Positions 62,705-64,000 of a DNA stretch of 64,000 nucleotides are shown piece by piece; the stretch's first letter is position 1, and every line of letters begins with the position of its first letter. The stretch is from an uncultured Roseobacter sp. Its GTDB lineage: Bacteria; Pseudomonadota; Alphaproteobacteria; Rhodobacterales; Rhodobacteraceae. Position numbers and translations under genes: made by a program. The notes beneath the pieces are model-generated. The model was not told the DNA's origin. It did no database searches and saw only the letters and a program-made list of their open reading frames with translations. The stretch is from assembly GCF_947499265.1 (NCBI RefSeq), contig NZ_CANMNK010000001.1:829001-893000 (forward strand), given 5' to 3'.

Positions 62705-64000
62705 GCTTGATCCTGCCCCGAAAAGACGGCCTGCGGCTGGATCTGGCGCAGTTTTTCCTGTTGTGCTTCAATGCGTTCGCGATCTTTGGCGGGATAGGCT
62801 TCGAGTGGCGGTGGCCCACCGGCCAACGCCTGGAGCGTGATGTCACGCGCGATGGGGGCTGCTGCCTTCGACCCGCCGCCGCCGTGTTCCACAACAACCG
62901 CGACCGCATATTTCGGGGTCTCCACCGGTGCGAAATTCACAAAAAGCGCATGATCGCGGCGTTCCCATGGCAGGTCCTCGTTGCGGATCACGCCCGCGCG
63001 GCGTTCTGCTGCGGTGATGTTGCGCACCTGGCTGGTGCCGGTCTTGCCCGCCATGCGCATCGTGTCGTCAATGATGCGTGATCCGTAAGCCGTGCCCCGA
63101 CGGTCATTGACCACCGCATTCATCGCGCGCCGCATCTTGCGCAGGTTGTTTTCGTTCATCCCGAGGTTTTCGCCACCGCGTTCGGGGGTTTCGACGCCAT
63201 CGACAGATTTAATCAGCCGCGGTTCGACCGACCGACCCGTGGCCAGTCGTGCGCTCATCACGGCCAATTGCAGTGGCGAGGCCAGCATGAAGCCCTGTCC
63301 GATCGAGACGTTGACCGTGTCGCCGACCCGCCAGCTTTGTCCGTAGGTCGAGGATTTCCACTCCATCGTGGGCGCCAGGCCCTGCGCCACCGCAGACATG
63401 GGCACATCGTGCTTGATGCCCAGCCCAAACCGTTTCGCCATTGCGGAAATCTTTTCAATCCCAATTTTGACGGCAAGATCATAGTAGTAAACGTCGCAGG
63501 ACCGCTTCAGCGAGGTTTGCAGATCCACCCACCCGTGGCCCGCGCGTTTCCAACAGTGGAACCTGCGGCCCGACACCGTGAGGTGCCCCGGGCAGTACAC
63601 GGTTTCATCCGGGCCGATCAGCCCTGCCTCAAGGGCCGCCATCGCCGTCATCATCTTGAAGGTGGATCCGGGCGGGTAGAGACCCTGCACCGTTTTACTG
63701 GCCAGGGGGCGGTATTTGTTTCCGGTTAGGGTGTTGTAATCCTTGACGGAAATGCCGCGCACAAAAAGGTTGGGATCAAAGGTCGGCGCCGAGGCGCAGG
63801 CGACCACATCGCCGTTGTCGCAGTCGATCACCACGGCGCTGGCGCTCTCTTCGCTCAGCCGTGCCTGGACATACCCCTGCAGATTGGCATCGATGGTCAG
63901 CTGCAAGTCCGATCCGGGCGTGCCTTCGCGGCGGTCCAGCTCGCGCATGACGCGCCCCGCTGCGTTGACCTCGACGCGTTTCGCACCTGCCTTGCCACGC
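62701..64000 (-). CDS. mrdA: Penicillin-binding protein 2 (C-terminal part, cut by window edge)
   Basis: Minus-strand frame open to the end of the window (about 432 codons), so the 5' part is missing. The transpeptidase domain shows SxxK as PPGSTFKMM, SxN-like SCD in LKRSCDVYYYDLA and KTGT in MAGKTGTSQVR. The segment GRVMRELDRREG before the domain and the linker TIDANLQGYVQ are typical of PBP2. It cross-links peptidoglycan for cylindrical growth and overlaps rodA by four bases. Confidence 0.95.
   Translation of the reverse strand, partial: RGKAGAKRVEVNAAGRVMRELDRREGTPGSDLQLTIDANLQGYVQARLSEESASAVVIDCDNGDVVACASAPTFDPNLFVRGISVKDYNTLTGNKYRPLASKTVQGLYPPGSTFKMMTAMAALEAGLIGPDETVYCPGHLTVSGRRFHCWKRAGHGWVDLQTSLKRSCDVYYYDLAVKIGIEKISAMAKRFGLGIKHDVPMSAVAQGLAPTMEWKSSTYGQSWRVGDTVNVSIGQGFMLASPLQLAVMSARLATGRSVEPRLIKSVDGVETPERGGENLGMNENNLRKMRRAMNAVVNDRRGTAYGSRIIDDTMRMAGKTGTSQVRNITAAERRAGVIRNEDLPWERRDHALFVNFAPVETPKYAVAVVVEHGGGGSKAAAPIARDITLQALAGGPPPLEAYPAKDRERIEAQQEKLRQIQPQAVFSGQDQA

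Overview
The window reads as chromosomal DNA of an alphaproteobacterium, most likely of the Rhodobacteraceae (Roseobacter group). This is an inference from gene content and order: glnD followed by murJ, methylmalonyl-CoA epimerase followed by a DUF1467 protein, coaBC-dut-moeB-like, a sigma-32-type factor, and a type I secretion operon with a large RTX protein. Coding density is high, genes overlap by ATGA or GTGA in many places, and no rRNA, tRNA or CRISPR array was seen.

Region 1 (1-9092, minus strand) is one long polyol/sugar catabolic operon: a YnjB-type binding protein, two permeases and an ATPase, then a nucleoside phosphorylase-like protein, a ketose 3-epimerase-like protein, DhaL, DhaK, a LacD-like aldolase, a short-chain dehydrogenase and the start of a fucose/arabinose-isomerase-like protein cut by the window edge. 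The set looks like import, isomerisation, phosphorylation and aldol cleavage of an unidentified carbohydrate. Region 2 (9328-16480) holds a small broken gene and a type I secretion operon (RTX-type substrate with three ~182-residue repeats and a split CHRD module, PrtD-type ABC exporter, HlyD-type adaptor). Region 3 (16481-23083) is regulatory: a LysR protein, a PAS-GGDEF-EAL protein, a GNAT protein and a class III adenylate cyclase with TolB-like and TPR parts.

Region 4 (23105-28026) is the most unusual part. A YcaO protein, a TfuA protein, a thermolysin-like HExxH protease without a signal peptide and a 162-residue protein ending in seven SGA-type pentapeptides lie in one minus-strand operon, with a LysR gene divergent from it. 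YcaO plus TfuA is the known pair for peptide thioamidation, so this looks like a thioamidated-RiPP-like system whose substrate may be the repeat protein.

Region 5 (28126-64000) is mostly ordinary chromosome: acyl-CoA dehydrogenase, TPR protein, GntR regulator, glycosyltransferase, a broken 2-oxoglutarate/Fe(II) oxygenase remnant, aspS, GNAT, response regulator, mce, DUF1467, EI24 protein, nitroreductase, histone-deacetylase-like amidohydrolase, VOC protein, trpS, a rhomboid-like protein without the catalytic dyad, murJ, glnD, an LpoA-like lipoprotein divergent from rsmI-yraN-gshB, comM, a glutathione transferase, a phosphatase with cobU, rpoH, a ChaN-like protein, coaBC, dut, a membrane-anchored MoeB-like protein, an M3 peptidase, ghrA, rodA and the 3' part of mrdA.

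Start codons were chosen by ribosome binding site and family alignment, so several genes begin inside the longest open frame.
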